DNA of 64,000 bases from Atriophallophorus winterbourni (GCA_013407085.1 JACCGJ010020632.1:1-64000), one strand, 5' to 3'; shown: positions 13,191 to 28,200, counted from the first letter of the stretch. Program-made: numbers and translations. The notes: generated from the sequence alone by a model not told the origin.

Positions 13191-13208
13191 TTGATCTTGG
13201 ATGGATAA
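13191..13208 (+). CDS. 18-base micro-exon of the SEA gene
   Basis: Acceptor TTGTTATTACAG, 18 bases, then donor GTGAGTTT. It is in phase 1 at both ends, encoding (x)DLGWI plus one base that completes a Ser codon with the next exon. The other two frames hit stops, so only the phase the next exon requires is open. It has the same length, phase and TTGA start as the micro-exon at 14699-14716. Confidence 0.5.
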   Translation: MILDG

Positions 13209-16200
13209 GTGAGTTTTCTTAGACAAAATCGCGACACTCCCGTTATATTATTTCCATCACACTCCATTCAAACCTTCCAGGTCGAGATCTGACAAAACCA
13301 AAGGATGACGCTTCAATTATACTGGCTTATCCTGCGGCACTGAGTTGCTTGAAGGAATTAATTCTTGGTGCCTGTGAGCCGGCAGAAGTAAGGCACAATT
13401 GTGCTCCTCTCATTCAATTTTTTTCTGATTTTTATTCGAAAAATGGTGTTTTTGTTAATGTTACGTTTCAATTAGAATAAGATGCAAACAATTCAATCGA
13501 GCTTGGTTTATTTTGTAAATAAATGAGCTAAACAAATCATATACTTGCAGCGTACAAATTTAGAGTTTTTTGAATATATATAGTACTAAAATTCATTGAA
13601 ATATGAATGGAATCGTTTTACTTAATATCCTTCGGCTTATATACAAATCTAACAAGAGAATGAAACGCATTGACCTGTAAATGAAACAGAATTATCTGGA
13701 CATTTCCTCTTATCTGTTCCAGGTCGCGATCCAACCAGAAGTTTATAGAAAGAATTACGTACTGCCTGAATCCCTATCAAGTGAGTTTGTTGCCGTCTTT
13801 CTTGTATATGATCGTTGTCAGAAGAACTCGTGTAAATGTAATCTATGCATGAAAACGGTTGATAATATAGATTTGACCGTTGACTTTGATCAAGTGGGTG
13901 TATCGGTTACATAAATTTAGGCTGTTTGAAACCTGTCTAGAAGTGGCTACAAATTATAATTTCAGTTATCACTTATTCCGCTGTTGCACGGTTGCATGGA
14001 CAAACATATGCATTCTTACTATATCCATCTGATGAACGCGAAATCTAGAAACTGTTTGTGGTTTGAAATTTATTACGGAAGAAAAAACAGGTGAAATTTT
14101 GTATGGTTTGAATTATCGAAATTATTCTAACAATTAAATAACAATGAATTCCGAAGTTCATCAGAATGCGGTTGTGGAGCCACAAAACAATCTACAAAGT
14201 TAACAGGTATACATGGAATATGAAATGACAGACAGATAAGTTGAAGATCAAACCTGAGTTAAAGAAGATCCGCAAAGCGGGAAGCAGAGGTTGTCGAAAT
14301 GGTATTCACGCAGCCGTAAATGAAACGCGCAAAAAGTATCAGTTGTTGCATAGTTGCAAGACCGTATGTCAGCCAAATGAAAATTCAAGTCGATTGAACG
14401 AGAGGAATTTCCTCACATTTATGTGGAAAAAAACTATTTTCAAATTTATCGTTCAAGGTTGAATGCGATCATCCACAATCTATTCGGAAAATGCTCAGTT
14501 TGAACCTGAGTAAACGTAAAACACATCAAATTTTCTGCTAATCTGATGGAAATATTAGTAGTAAACATATGATAAATCTTTCACACAATTGAATTTGAAC
14601 ACACAGAGGCTTGAAAATATGTTCTATCTAGAAATTAATTTTAATTACTTAGCAACGTTGCTACGATCCTTCTAATTTGTTAACCATTCCACTTCTAGTT
14701 GACGTTCCATCACTCCGTAAGTCATATTGCGGAAAATTATTTTTGCTGGAAATATAATTTTTCTTATAACAATTTAATTACAAATAGTTGGCAATATTTT
14801 GATCAGACATTAACACATTAACATAGGTTCCAGTGATGGACTTCTGAATGAACGTAAAACATAGTGTATCCGTCTCGATAACACAGCTTATGGTTAGAAA
14901 ACTTGATTTTCTTTCTCGTGAATGTTAAGTGTAGATTTTCCAGTAAAAATTCAATCGAGTATGCACAGGCTTCAAGCGAAACCGAATATCTGATTAGCCA
15001 GCATCGTCTGTTTAGAACTAGATATATATCTCTCATCGAGTGTTTGAATTGTTTAAAACACCGGAGTTCAAAATGAATAGATGTTGCAGCGGAGGGGGTA
15101 GAGAAGCCGGGGATGATGACGTCAGGTCATTTCAGGTCAATAAGTTGCAGGCGGCAAACATCTGGCCAATTATCACATTTCCGTCTCATCGGCTCTAGAT
15201 TTACCACGTGCAACCGCGTTGCACACACGCACATTGATTGCGCCTCGCTTCATACCTGAGGTCCCCCTGACCAACGCTAATCGCGTTTACCCACATCTAG
15301 GCCTGGACAACCTCACAGTATCTTAGCCCACGTGTGGTCCTAGACTGTGCGGCACTTACTCTGGATCAGGCTTGTAATTTCATACATACATACATACATA
15401 ACCACGAATCCAAAAAAACACAACAGAAGCCAATAGGTCAAAGACGTTTGTTACGCACAAACAAATAACGAAACACACGCTTATCTCATATGGGCAAAAC
15501 AAACAGTCACAACGCTGATCCTCACCATGATGTCCCGGTTGTCACTTCGATCTGATTTGTCAATCGATTTCGTGCCAATTGGTACACTTCAAGCTCTCGC
15601 CACACAGGGCTCATTTGACCGACATTGACGGAAAGCATCTCGTTCGATTGCGACTGACGTTGTCCATCTTCTCATACTCCCGAAGATGTTGTCGCTTGAA
15701 CCGTTCGAACGCGATCAATCCAAAACTCGAATTATTACGACTTTTCAATTGTCGTCGTCGATCTTTTCGTTGCGTCTCAAATGTTGTGTCGGAGGGTAGA
15801 GTTCTGATTAGTGCTACTCGCTGATGAACTCCGCACATTCACGATATGCTTCACCAATCGGATTCTTCATACGAGTGTCAAATTAGATGATGTTCGCGTA
15901 AAACATTTGATTTATTAAATTTGAGTAGCCTACCTGCGCCATGACATTTCAGTGTGATTCATGTAGTCGACAAATTCATTATTGCAATAACCGCAGTTCC
16001 CGAGCACATTTCCCATATTGGTTATTAAAATGCTTCATCCTTGATCCGAGGTCTTGATAGAGTAGATCTTTAAAATTGAAATTGTTTTGTATTGAAAAGA
16101 CTTGACACAACACTGATAGGTGAAACTAAGGGGAATCGTTTTTGAGAATACTTTGTTTTTCGTTCATTCAACATTGTTCAATAGCTACTATTTTATGTTA

Positions 16201-19200
16201 TCAAAAGTATAGGTGAATGCAGGTACTATCTTTGAGCTTTAACAAACTCTATCGCGAGCGTCGATCATAAGCAAACACAATGTCCTCTTATTCGTACGAA
16301 ATGCAGTTCTGGTGAGCTATTAAAAATATTACGAAATGTGAATGAGGCAAGTCTAACTTTCATTCGAATCAACATTTTATTGGTAAGAAATTGTCATGAA
16401 CCGTTTTCGTGTAATAATGATTAAATTACTCATTTGAACTCAAAACTTCTTCGCAACAGACATTCCAAACTTTCCAATAAAGTATTAAGCCTAAATATTA
16501 AATATATAAAATACATTAAATGTATTATTCAAACAAATCTATCTCATTGCTGAAAATGATCCAACAAATTAACTCATAACGGTGGAAAATGAGATGTTTT
16601 TCTCGATTCCCTTTGCTCTGAGGCATCACAATCGATGGTGTCGTACGTACCGGGGCAAACCATTGCAAGGGCAACCATCCCGCTGGAGTCGCACACTCGG
16701 TCGAACGGAAACACCTGGAGGACAACTTGATACACGTGGTAAATGCTCACTTACGATGCAATTCATTGGACTGAATTACACTAAAATTGTATACTCAATG
16801 AGTCAATTACAATCAAAACAAGCTTTTGACCGATTTCAGTCAGCAGGGTAACCACGCTCAAGCATAATCTCATTCACTGGTTTATTTAACTGCAAGGTTA
16901 TCGAGATTGTAATTAAATTTTAGTTAACTCAATCTTACAATACAATTCATTGTTTATCAGTAAACTGGAGCCCATAAAATCGGTCCTCCGGTCTCCGGGT
17001 ATACAATGTTGGAAATTCGTCAGCCGCACAAGGTTCTAAGCTCTCTACTTTTATTTTTTAATCTCTTGTTTTTGCCCATTTTACTTCCAGGTATGATAAG
17101 AATAACTTCTAGGTTTTAGATACTTCAGATAAATGCACTAAATAATAGATAGTTGCAAGGTTACTTATAAGTAAGGAAACCAGTCTAAGGGTAGAGTTCC
17201 GGAGTTAATAGAATATTTATAAAGTAGAGATGTTATAGAAATTCATATAATGCTATACAATTTTTACAGAGTTTGCACACAAAGCTTACACATGCGTTGC
17301 ACACGTAATTTCAGTGCTGTCTGGATTCATCATTTTGAGTTATTGGATCACAATTTCAGAAACACTTTTTGTAAACCTTCGATATTACGAATGAACAATG
17401 AGTTGATGCTAATTTTCAAAAACGGATGGGACATCAACACTTGTTTAGAGTGAATTCTAAAGAAAGCACATCCACGACTGCAGACATTCCTATTACTAAC
17501 GTGTCTCTTTCGTTTGAAACAGTCCTGTAGCAGATGTTTCAAATTAAATGGTTAAAATAATCTAATTCACATTCAGTACATATATGCAAGTTAATGCAGA
17601 TTTTAACACCGTTGTTGTTGTTGGCCTCCTTCGGTCGATGTCGACCATGAATGTACATCACAATCGCATGAATTTTCATGTTCTACAGCTTTTTGAATGA
17701 CTAAACAGTCCGATTCGGGAGGAACAATCTCTCCCGCGCCACTGGCAACGATAATCAGAACTCGGTTCTATTGCATCAGTTGCACGCTGGCGGCGTGATC
17801 TGAGTTCAGCAGCAAAGAGCTGTATCTGCTCCTCCCCAGCTTGTATACTAACAATAATTTAAAGTGATTTATTTAAATCCATTACGTTTAAGATTATTGA
17901 AATTTTATATCAACACTTTTCCCAACGACGTGTCTGCAGCCTATAAAATTTGCTGATTTAAATAAGTGCTAGTTGTCCAAAATTTTACTTGACGTATATT
18001 GCGTTAAATAACAAATTCAAGATTTAAGCTTACATGTAAAATTTCACCGTCATGTGGTTTGACTGATTACTATTCTTGAAAATAGTTCAAATAAACCTGC
18101 TGATAATTGTTAATGGTGAAACTGACGTTGATGCCAGCCTACTGTGTGTTTCAGGTCAAAGAAGCTCTACTGGATGAACCTTTAATCCAAAAGTCGTTCA
18201 TGTACATCGAATTGAAAGATGTTTACAACAACGAGAACAACATGCTCGCTGCCAAAGTGTGTGTGCATTTATTTCTCCTTCGACTCAAACGAGAGTTGCC
18301 TGCAATGTCGGAGGAGTGTTTTCGTAAAAAAATTGAAGATTTGATGAAACATAGAGGTAAAACATTTAATAAATGCAGATTTCGCTTAAACAAACATAAC
18401 CTCGTCTACGTTTGTTCACGATACGAATTACTTAGAATTTTCAAAAAGTTTCGATTTAAAATAGTGAATAAACAAGCAAGACTAAAAAATTTCTGAAGAT
18501 ATTGATGCGGCTGGTCATCTTTTATTCTACGATCACCCAGCTGTTCAAATACATTTACGATTGTAGTGTATTCGATGCGTTCACTACCAAGTATTGATAA
18601 AAATTTCACCATATTTTTACTGACCATTATTTACTCACAGTGGATGGATTAAAATCTGAGTTTTGCTCAATATCTGATTGCGATATCATCTATTTGGTTG
18701 TTTGACTTGGAATGCTCGGAAATTTAACATTTGCATGATGAAATTTTGTGTAAAAATATCCAATTTTATCCAAGTGGTTGGCCTCGTTCGTTTGATGTCA
18801 ACCATGGATGTGCGTCACAAGAACGAGACGTGTTCATGCTCTCCAACGTTTCAAATGCTCAACAGTCCGCTTCGGGAGTGACGATCACTCCTGCAGCGAT
18901 CAGTGCTCGGTTGATCAGCGTCATTTGTACCCCGACCGAGTGATCTACCGTAAGAAGTCGAGAGCGGTATTGTGTCTTCCGCAGTTTATAGACGACATTT
19001 TAAAAAGTTTCTCCAAAGTGAACAGTCAAGTGCAAATTCATTTCAACTCGTAGTTTCCAGCTCCGGTGGTTTCATATCTCTTCTGCAATTATTTCATATC
19101 ATCATTTATTCTTCGCGGTCATTTGCCGTTTCCCCAGACAAAAGAGTTCAAACTGGACGAGACGGTAGTTGATCAATCAATTTGCTTTTTAACCGCAGTG

Positions 19201-22200
19201 TCTTGTGAGATGATATCGACAACGGTTAAATCGAGATATGTGAAAAAATATATTGATCGGAGCCAGCAAGCGACGTGATTGAACAATCGTCTGCAAACCG
19301 CTGGTCATGGATTGGCACACCCGGTACCTTGGTTTGTGTTCTAAAACGGTTCAGGTTAAAAAGGTTGCCATCACATCGCTTGCTTAGTTAAATGCGTACT
19401 AGTGTCGTCCTAAAACTTGCTTTAACAGCAATGCAAATAAAATGCAGAATGGCGTTAAATTGAAATTAAAACTAGTTGTTTCACCGCCACGGCATATTTC
19501 ATAAGCACATGAAGTGTAAAAGTTAAAGTAGACTGAGCATTTCGTATCAGAGTAGAACAACGAGTTTAAGCAGCCTTGGATGGCAGTGTATACGATCAAA
19601 CATTCTTAAAAGACTATCCCATCTAATCTAGTTCAATGCTTTTATTTATTCAATGAAATCAGCGTATAATGCCATATGCTGTTTCTAACATTTTCGGAGT
19701 AGTATTGTACTGAAGATCATGTCTACGGTTGATCATCTCCTGAAAAACAAACAAATGCTGGACTGGCTCCTGCTCTGTGGCTCATCAAAATCTTGCCATG
19801 CTGCTACATCACAACAATGGTACACATTCTAAAACAAGTAGCCGTGTGTATATGACCGCCGATAAACCATAATGTAAGGATGAATCCAAATGTGATTGCG
19901 TCATGGAAATTGATTGAGGAATCGCGTCTCCTGTTTTAACGTGTATTACGTTGTTTGAACATGGTTCAGGTCATTCAGGTAAACATTTATCACGTCACCC
20001 CCCGCGATTCACACACATTTGACGAGCCTGCCATTATTCAACTCTTATTTCAAGAATTCCAAAGCTATTCGCGTTCACCAACGAACCCCACAATACAAGA
20101 GAAGGCGTTTAGTACGCGCAAGACAAAGAAAAAATCACGTGCCTATCTTTCCTGGATAATAGACTTCATACCAAATGGTTCCATTCAAGCACTCATCATG
20201 CAGGGCTATTTTGATGGAAAATAATGATTTGTAAACGGTTAGATCGCGCGGGACATTGTACATCCAGTATTGTTTCCGAAAATATTATCGCTTGGACCGT
20301 TCTCATTAAATCCTTCCGAAACCCAAATTATTACGGGTTGGAGATTGTTGTGATCTGTCGTTTCTGCGCTTCCTGCTCTCTTGTTGTGCCCGAGGGTAGT
20401 GTTCTGCATGTCTTTCGAAATCTCGTGGTTAGCAATCATCGCTGATGCACATCAAACCTTCTTACCATTCATTATGAACAGATAACGACTAGAGTGAATT
20501 ACAATTGCATCGATAATTGCATTGCAGTCGCATTTTACTTTAATTTTTCACAGTGAGGAAAACCTCGATTGACCATATGAAAGACAGGACACTGCAAAAA
20601 GAATTGACATGGCTACCGACTCAATTGGTCCAGAAAGTTATTTTACTGGAAAAGAATATTACTAACCGGGTAAGTAGAATATCTCCAAAATATTTGGTTA
20701 TAATATCAGTGCAACTAATACTTACGTAATCTCTAGTTATGCGTTAAGAACACTACAAATTTGCTTTCAACAATTGGCTAGATTTGAAATTAATTATGAA
20801 GATGGAGAAAAAAGCAGTATTATTTAATCGCAAACGATGTTCTCCTTACGAGTGCATTTAATAAGCGTCACTGTACGCAAAAAAATTGAAAGTTATACAC
20901 ATTGATAACATATGCCGGGTGAATAAAAACACTTGTAAAGCATGCATTACATATCGAGTAGTCAAGCTGAGAGAATTCGTTATGACTTCGACAAGAGATG
21001 AGCCTGTCAAATTTAACGATTTCTCAATCACATGATACAATGTGGAGACGTAAATTTTTAACATTATTTCGAATGCTTTGCTACTCATGAGTAGCCTAAA
21101 CACGTTATTCCAATGGGATCAGATGAATCGCAGTGATGTAACAGATTTTAGTGCCAGTTGAAAATTAATTGATCACATCAAGTCAAATTTATTATCGGAT
21201 ATCAATATGATAATCAAAAAATTTTTATATTCGATCAATAATACCACCACTAGTTAGCCCTTGCGTGGACGGTTAATCAAATTTGATACGTGAATAAAAA
21301 TTCAATAATGTGAATTCGCTCTAGGAGTCGTCAAAGAATCATAGACGGTATGGGTTGCTAGATAATTCAACTTTTCTACATTTGGATATTTACCAAAAGC
21401 ATCTCGTATTCTCTGACAAGTGATAGCGCGCCAGAAACAGAATGCCGTGTTCGTCTTGTATATGAATAAATTCAGGACGCTGGAAAACAGAGAAATAGGC
21501 TCTGCAACACACCACTTACACTAACCGAAACAGAGTCTAAAAATAAAAATCTCACAGAAACATTCATTTGTAATCTGAGTTGAGGATCAAAAATTTATGA
21601 TATTCATGTTCAGGGCAGATAAATGACATACGGAACATCAGAAATGCCCGGTGAATAAAAAATACGTTCAAATATGCAGACGAATCGTAACCAATCTTTT
21701 TCACTGTGGGTGATCAAACCTTCTGCTTCGTATTCTCAGTAACTGATTTGTGGTAATGCAATATCGTATTAATTCCGCAAAATTATCGTATCGAAATGAC
21801 AACACGAATAAGCGAAACAATTCGAAAATAATTAAATAATGTTGCGATGAAAATTCGCATAGCCATAAATATTTTCATCGAGGTAAACATAATGACTCAC
21901 TGGAATTCAAGCATATTGGACATAAAAGAAGTTAGATTCATCGTGAAAAAATGAAAGAGATGTAATTATTGTTAATTTTCCACTGGTTTATGTCTCCTAA
22001 AATGCAAAGCTTGAAATTTTTCAATAATCTCTCAACTTGAAAACTTTTCCCGAAAGCTCATTTGCATGCATTTCCATCACACACGCACCCCAAGACCGGT
22101 AGTGTGCTGTTTGCATTCATCAGGTAAGGACAGTAATATGATGATCCGCAAGTAGTTGAAACAGTGGAAAAATGGAAATCATGTCGCGCTTTTATGCTAA

Positions 22201-25200
22201 AGTTGTATATGGTTGGTACGACCGATTCGTTCCATCACATGTGCACAAACAGATGTGGCTAGGGTTTAAACCCATGATTCTGAACAAAAATACTCATTTG
22301 AAACTTTCATTTCACACTTCCCTAACCTGCCTACTATTCCTTTCAAAAATTGACCAACATAGTACCTAATGTTTTCATGTACCTGGCATGATCAGTTTAT
22401 GCCATTTACTTGAATGCTCCAAAGCCAGGAAAATTTTGACATGATCGAAAAACTTTGAATAAGTTGGTTGTCAAAATATAACAAAAAACACAAGTTTGAA
22501 TGAAGAAGTAAGCGGCTTTACTTGAATCACTGTCTTCTTTTCGATAATTCACAATGTGTCTACGAGATCAATGAAGGGATGTCAGCGAATTTGTTCTTAC
22601 GATTTCACCCGACACCGATTTCTGCTTGCTGTTGGCTAGAAGAATACGACAAGCTGCGCGATTCATATATAACATTCGCTTTACTTCGAATACATGCACG
22701 TGCAATTTGTTCTCTCCAGAATCGTTAGACAAGATTGAACCGCTTTCATTGTAGATGAAAGAAACCGGGTTTACCTCACCCATTTTTCCACGTAAGACCA
22801 TTCGCTCAATTATTTTTTGTGTGTACCGATGAAAGTTTGTTAACATCATGACAAATTTTATTTATCGAATGTTATTTTTTCACGTTTCATTCGCTTATTT
22901 TGACCACCGTGGTCGAATTTCACTAAATTTCATAGTTCTCGTGAAATGTATGATTTGAGCTGGAATTTAATATTAGAAAGTACTCGAAATATTTACCACG
23001 ATTAGAGAGAACGTGTTATTTTTCTATAAATAAAAATAATTTCAATGTATTGTGGTGCTCACATCCCCATCCCTTACGCACAAATATTTCAATTTTAATT
23101 TGGCATAATTCACAAGATCTGATTACTTCCCATTCTCATTTGACAGAAAAGATATCCAAGTTATCCAGGTTATAAGTACATTTATGTCTAGCGAGTGGAA
23201 AAATTTCTCGCTACGGGGTGCGCTCTGTAGACTAAAAGTATACGAACGGCCTGTAAATAATCACTTCGTATTGCTACGTGTAGGAAGTTAATTTTACTAG
23301 AGTATTAGACACTTGGAATGATTGATAAATTGGTTGAAGCAGATTGTGCCTTAAAATAAGATTATTCAATCTGTACGTCAAATTGATTTTGTGGATAACG
23401 GACAATTTAAAGAGATCAATACACATATTATTCCTTCATCTTTATGCATCCCTGGTCTTTGTTTATATAACAATTTTGAGGAAATATCATTTTCTATCAA
23501 TTACTCTGTATGACCTTATTAATATAAGCGCATGCGTATCCTGATCTTACTGTCCCTACCTGATGAGTGCAAACAGCACGAAACCGGTCGTGGGGTGTGT
23601 GTGACGAAAAAGCATGCAAACGAATATTTTGTCTATCGATACACATGTTTTGCAGATGGAATTCTCAACAACCGTGATAATGTTGCCTAAATCGGATCTA
23701 CATTAATAGGTTGTGACTCAAATATTGCGTAGTGTGCTCAACATGCTTGTTAACTGGTCCAATATGCTCGGCGTTGGGCAGGGATTTTTATTCTCAACAA
23801 TTCAACGGGTTGTACGGAAATCTTTTGTTACAATGTTAAACACGCTGGGCACGTCATTTGGGATTAACGCATTTTCACAGTGTGAAAAGTAGCTGAGCTA
23901 GTCAATATTGAATAGGTTACAACCAGCTCGGTATTTTACTATGGTGCATAATTATAAGGGAATCCATCATGATTTCGATACCTCATACGAGAAATTCATC
24001 GGAGATTTGTCCTAAACTGTAAGCCAATTACACTCGAAATAACTTTCTATTTCCCTCCATGAAGGCATAAAATGTAAAATAAATTTCTGAAATTAACTGC
24101 ATTACATGTCAAACTAATTTGATGATACAATATCACTTTGGAGGTTAAAATAACAAACTCTATATCAACGCCAAACTAACTGGCCATATAAGTTCCGGAA
24201 TAAAAATTATAATTATTGTTGCCACGAGTTTCTGAAATAAAGGAATATTATAATTTTGGCTGTTCATAGACACTAAGAAAATGAACAAGACACTTGCTGA
24301 GTTTAGTATTCTGAGGATTTGCGTTGAAGGGCTCAGATAGAATGTTACTCGCCTGCAGCGTGCAAAGTTCGTTCGCTATACGAATTAACGGAAGTGTGCT
24401 CACATCAATATTTATAAAGATACCAATGAGACCGAGATGCCAATTATGAAACATTTTAATACAATTTAAACGTTTCAGTAGAGATATTTCGAGATACCCG
24501 TGTTACCCAACTGAAATTCATTATTTTTAATCACAGGTTGCACATTTCAGAGAGGTGAGCAAACATAAAACGCCATTTTCATGGTGTAGATAAGGTGTCG
24601 ATTGAACAATTGTAATAAATGATTACTTCACCTTTTATTTGACCCCAACGCACCATCCCCATTTTTAAATCCATAAATTTTAACACGCAAGCGGCTCGAA
24701 CGAAGATGTGTATTTATATTATTTTACTCTTAGCAGCAATTGCAATATATTCTCTCTTCACATTCAGCAGTATTTTCAGGGAACGTAAACTCAGTTGCTG
24801 CCAGATTATTGCGGCATTACGCATATGCTGATGCCTCACAAAGAATTTACTTGTGTTAAATTAATCAGGTTGACAAATGTGTTTGCACTACACTCGCACT
24901 TTTCGCAGCAAGTTTTCGCATGGGCAAACTCATGGCGCAGCAGATCGTTTCAGACCAATCCGCCGATAGTAAATGGCCTCTGCTTGCTACCGTGGCCGTC
25001 AAAAAGCCTTTAGATAGCGTTAATTGTGAATCCATTCACAATTAGCTGTGACACAATGTCATTATTGTCAAATTGATTATGACAATTTTACACACAAGTG
25101 CATATATGAGCCAAACGTCACGAAATGTTTTTTAGTAAATACGGGAATGAAGCGGGGTTGCTTGCAATAGCTTTCATTACTTCTTTCGCTTAACAATTAT

Positions 25201-28200
25201 TAAATCATCAAACACGCCACCATACGAAAGCGAGCTACTGATAAAAAATCTGAAGGCGAACTAGTGGTTTTCGACATCGGATTCAAATTGCCTTCTGTTC
25301 TTACTGTTTCTTGGGCACAACTCAGAGGATAGATGAGCCATAAAGTTGACGTGGAAAAGCTGCAGAATTTCGTAATCTTATGTTACCTCGTCGGCATCAT
25401 ATGCACCCAAAAGGAACAGATGCACAGGTGAGAATCCGTATAGTACAAGTCAGTTTGAGAATATTTGAAATTGCGCATTATTAAAAATGACCACTTAAAT
25501 TAAGGCATTTTAAAAACGGTTAGTTCTTAGCTGATGTACGTTTTGAAAACACTGTGGTTGAAAAAGAATATGTGACTGGAGGGAGAGTAAACGGATGAGG
25601 CAAATGGAAAATGAAAATGATTGACGACACTTCGTTAACAGAATAAATTGCAAATTACTAGAGTCAAAATTGAATAAGTAATAGTTATTTAATCTGTAAT
25701 CGTAACCGAAATTTGTATTAAGAAAATTAGTGTGAGAGCAATTCGGCAAAATATCTTCACAAGCATTGCTAATCATATTCACATTTCATACAAAGAATCT
25801 GCGCATCAACAACTCGTACATTAATCACACTAAACCATGTAGTTTTCGGCTTCAACCAACACTGTTTTCTATAAACTGAAACGAAATATTGAAATTCGTA
25901 GGTATTAGGCCGTTTAAAATTTATCCTTTGTAGCTACTGGTTAATTAAAACACAAACGCTTTTTCCGCGTCCAGTAGCACAAACTTTGAATTTAGTTATA
26001 CGATTTGTGCGAAAATTTAAAAATATTCAACTCATTTGTCTAACGCGCTTGCATTCGTTAACCTGAGCAGTGATGAGAGTACGAAATTATGAGTTCACGC
26101 TTTCAAATTCCTTGAAGAAAACTATAGGACCGAGAGTAAACTTGAAGGGACGCAAGCATATAAATAAAATCTACAGATTGAGTCATATTTTGGAAGTACA
26201 ATTGAATTATTTACAAATAATTTTGAATTTTATGAAGAATTTAGATTTCATTATCACTTTCTCTTTTCATAAATTTCCGAACAATGGCAGCTGGTGAGTG
26301 GCATTAATCATAAGAAAAGTCTTGACAAAATTTGTGTTTTTACGTGATATTTACCGTGATCAATTTCTGTAATTCTACATTTCAGCTGGTAAGTTGAAAC
26401 ATTTGGTGGAGGAAGCATGTTTCCGTGAGCATATATATTAATATTTAGTAGCTAGTTGTTTAATTTGAATTCTGAGTTGTTTATTCAATGAAAAAGGCGT
26501 GTTGGTGAGTTCTAATTTCGGTCGCTTATGAGATGATCGAATGGTATATCACACAGTTTACCTGACTATCATTACAATGCGAATTTTTCGTTGTGGAATA
26601 CAAAAGTCATGAAACCTTTGTCTTAAATGTCACTGAAACTTTCAATGTAGTTTCCTTCTCAATATTTGTCAACACATTGCTTATTTAGTTAATTAGAGCT
26701 CAATATTTTCCTACTATCACTAATATGTTTTACATTTGTACCAATGTAAGCTAGAAGAATTTGAATAGTGTAGGAAGAAAACTCCAGCAAATCAAATCCT
26801 TGCGTACACCAACTAGCACAGCACATTATTCAAAATTAAACCTGAGTTGAATGTTAATCGCATGCAACTATTCCAAGAAATTCTCACAATAGTAATTCAG
26901 CACTGCATTTAACACCATTTTGTTTGACCATTTTGAAACAATTTAATTATCATCTATGCTCATTCACAATGATAAACAATTGCTCACTTATTCATATGCT
27001 ATCAATTGGAGCATAATTTATTTCCGTATATTTACTTTCTAATTTACAATTCCTTCAAAGATGGTAAGTGGATGTTGAACAATCAAAGCGAGATTTTAAA
27101 TCTTCCGCATCAATTTCTTTTACGATAACCAAATTTATTTAAGAGCAATGATAATTTGATTATGCTGATTTATTAGACAAAAATTGTTATCAGTGTTGTA
27201 GTATATGAAGATACTGGTATTTGGATATCTACACTATTCACAATGTTATTTAGATAAATTGTGTTTATTCTGCCATATTAATCAGTACAACCAGCTTTAT
27301 ATTTACGTCTCTTCTTTTTATTTGTGACATAATTCAGCCTTCAGTAAGTCCAATCGGTATTGATTTTTATTCAAAATATTCCATTTAACATAATCGGAAG
27401 TGCATACAAATTACATAATTACCAATCTAAATTCATTTCTGATTTGACCAAAGAACCAATTGATTAAATATTTTCTTACGACGTTTATCCAGGGAAAGGT
27501 TGCGACAGACATGCCTTTAATGCTAACGATAAACAAAAACGAAAAGTGATTATAAACAAGTTTAATAGGAACATTGGCCAAAGGAAGCTAATTTATCACA
27601 ACTTTATACAGCATTGACAATGGGGTCAATGTAGAATTTAGTTCACCAACTGAAGCTGAAGTAACCCATAAAAGCCAAATCCAAACAATCTATTTGAATT
27701 CTTCTTCGATAGGACGGTTTCTTGCTCTTAAAATCGAAGTCGTTATTGCAACTGGAATATTTTGGAAATCTGAGCGGTTTCGGTAAACCGTTTTAAACAA
27801 ATTCGTTTGTTCCTGATAAGTTATACAGTGGAAAATCAATCACAATTTAATGGTGAAATTATTTTAGAATATTTATTCGTATGCCGCAATGTTACACCGT
27901 CGCTTAAATCCCAAGAGGCTATTCATTCAAGACGCTGGTCTTCGGATCCTTTTGACGGTAGTTTTAAAAAATACCCCGAATCTGCGTTAGAAACAAATAT
28001 ATCAAAATTGGTAGGTTATCTGATGAGTGTGGCTCCGAAACTCTTATGTTCCATGGTGTCGTATTGTCAAGTCAAACAAGTGGTGTTTTGTGCTTGGGAT
28101 GTGATCGATACATTACATTTCAACCTGAACTGAATTCAGCCAAACCAGTGATGTATTTCTTTCATGAATATTCTAATAGATCTTTGAATGGAAAAATTTC

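Noticed and set aside
19970..19978. 9-base unit GTCATTCAG between an AG and GTAAAC
   Set aside because: Phase-compatible, but the acceptor lacks a good pyrimidine tract and the donor is poor.
19955..20445. Two long open frames
   Set aside because: They overlap repeat E and contain no family motif.
24551..24554. 4-base unit AGAG between TTTCAG and GTGAGC
   Set aside because: It would shift the phase 0 to 0 connection between exons 20669 and 31718, and the donor is weaker; probably chance.
27807..28133. 108-codon open frame
   Set aside because: No motif, no fitting splice sites for the SEA gene.
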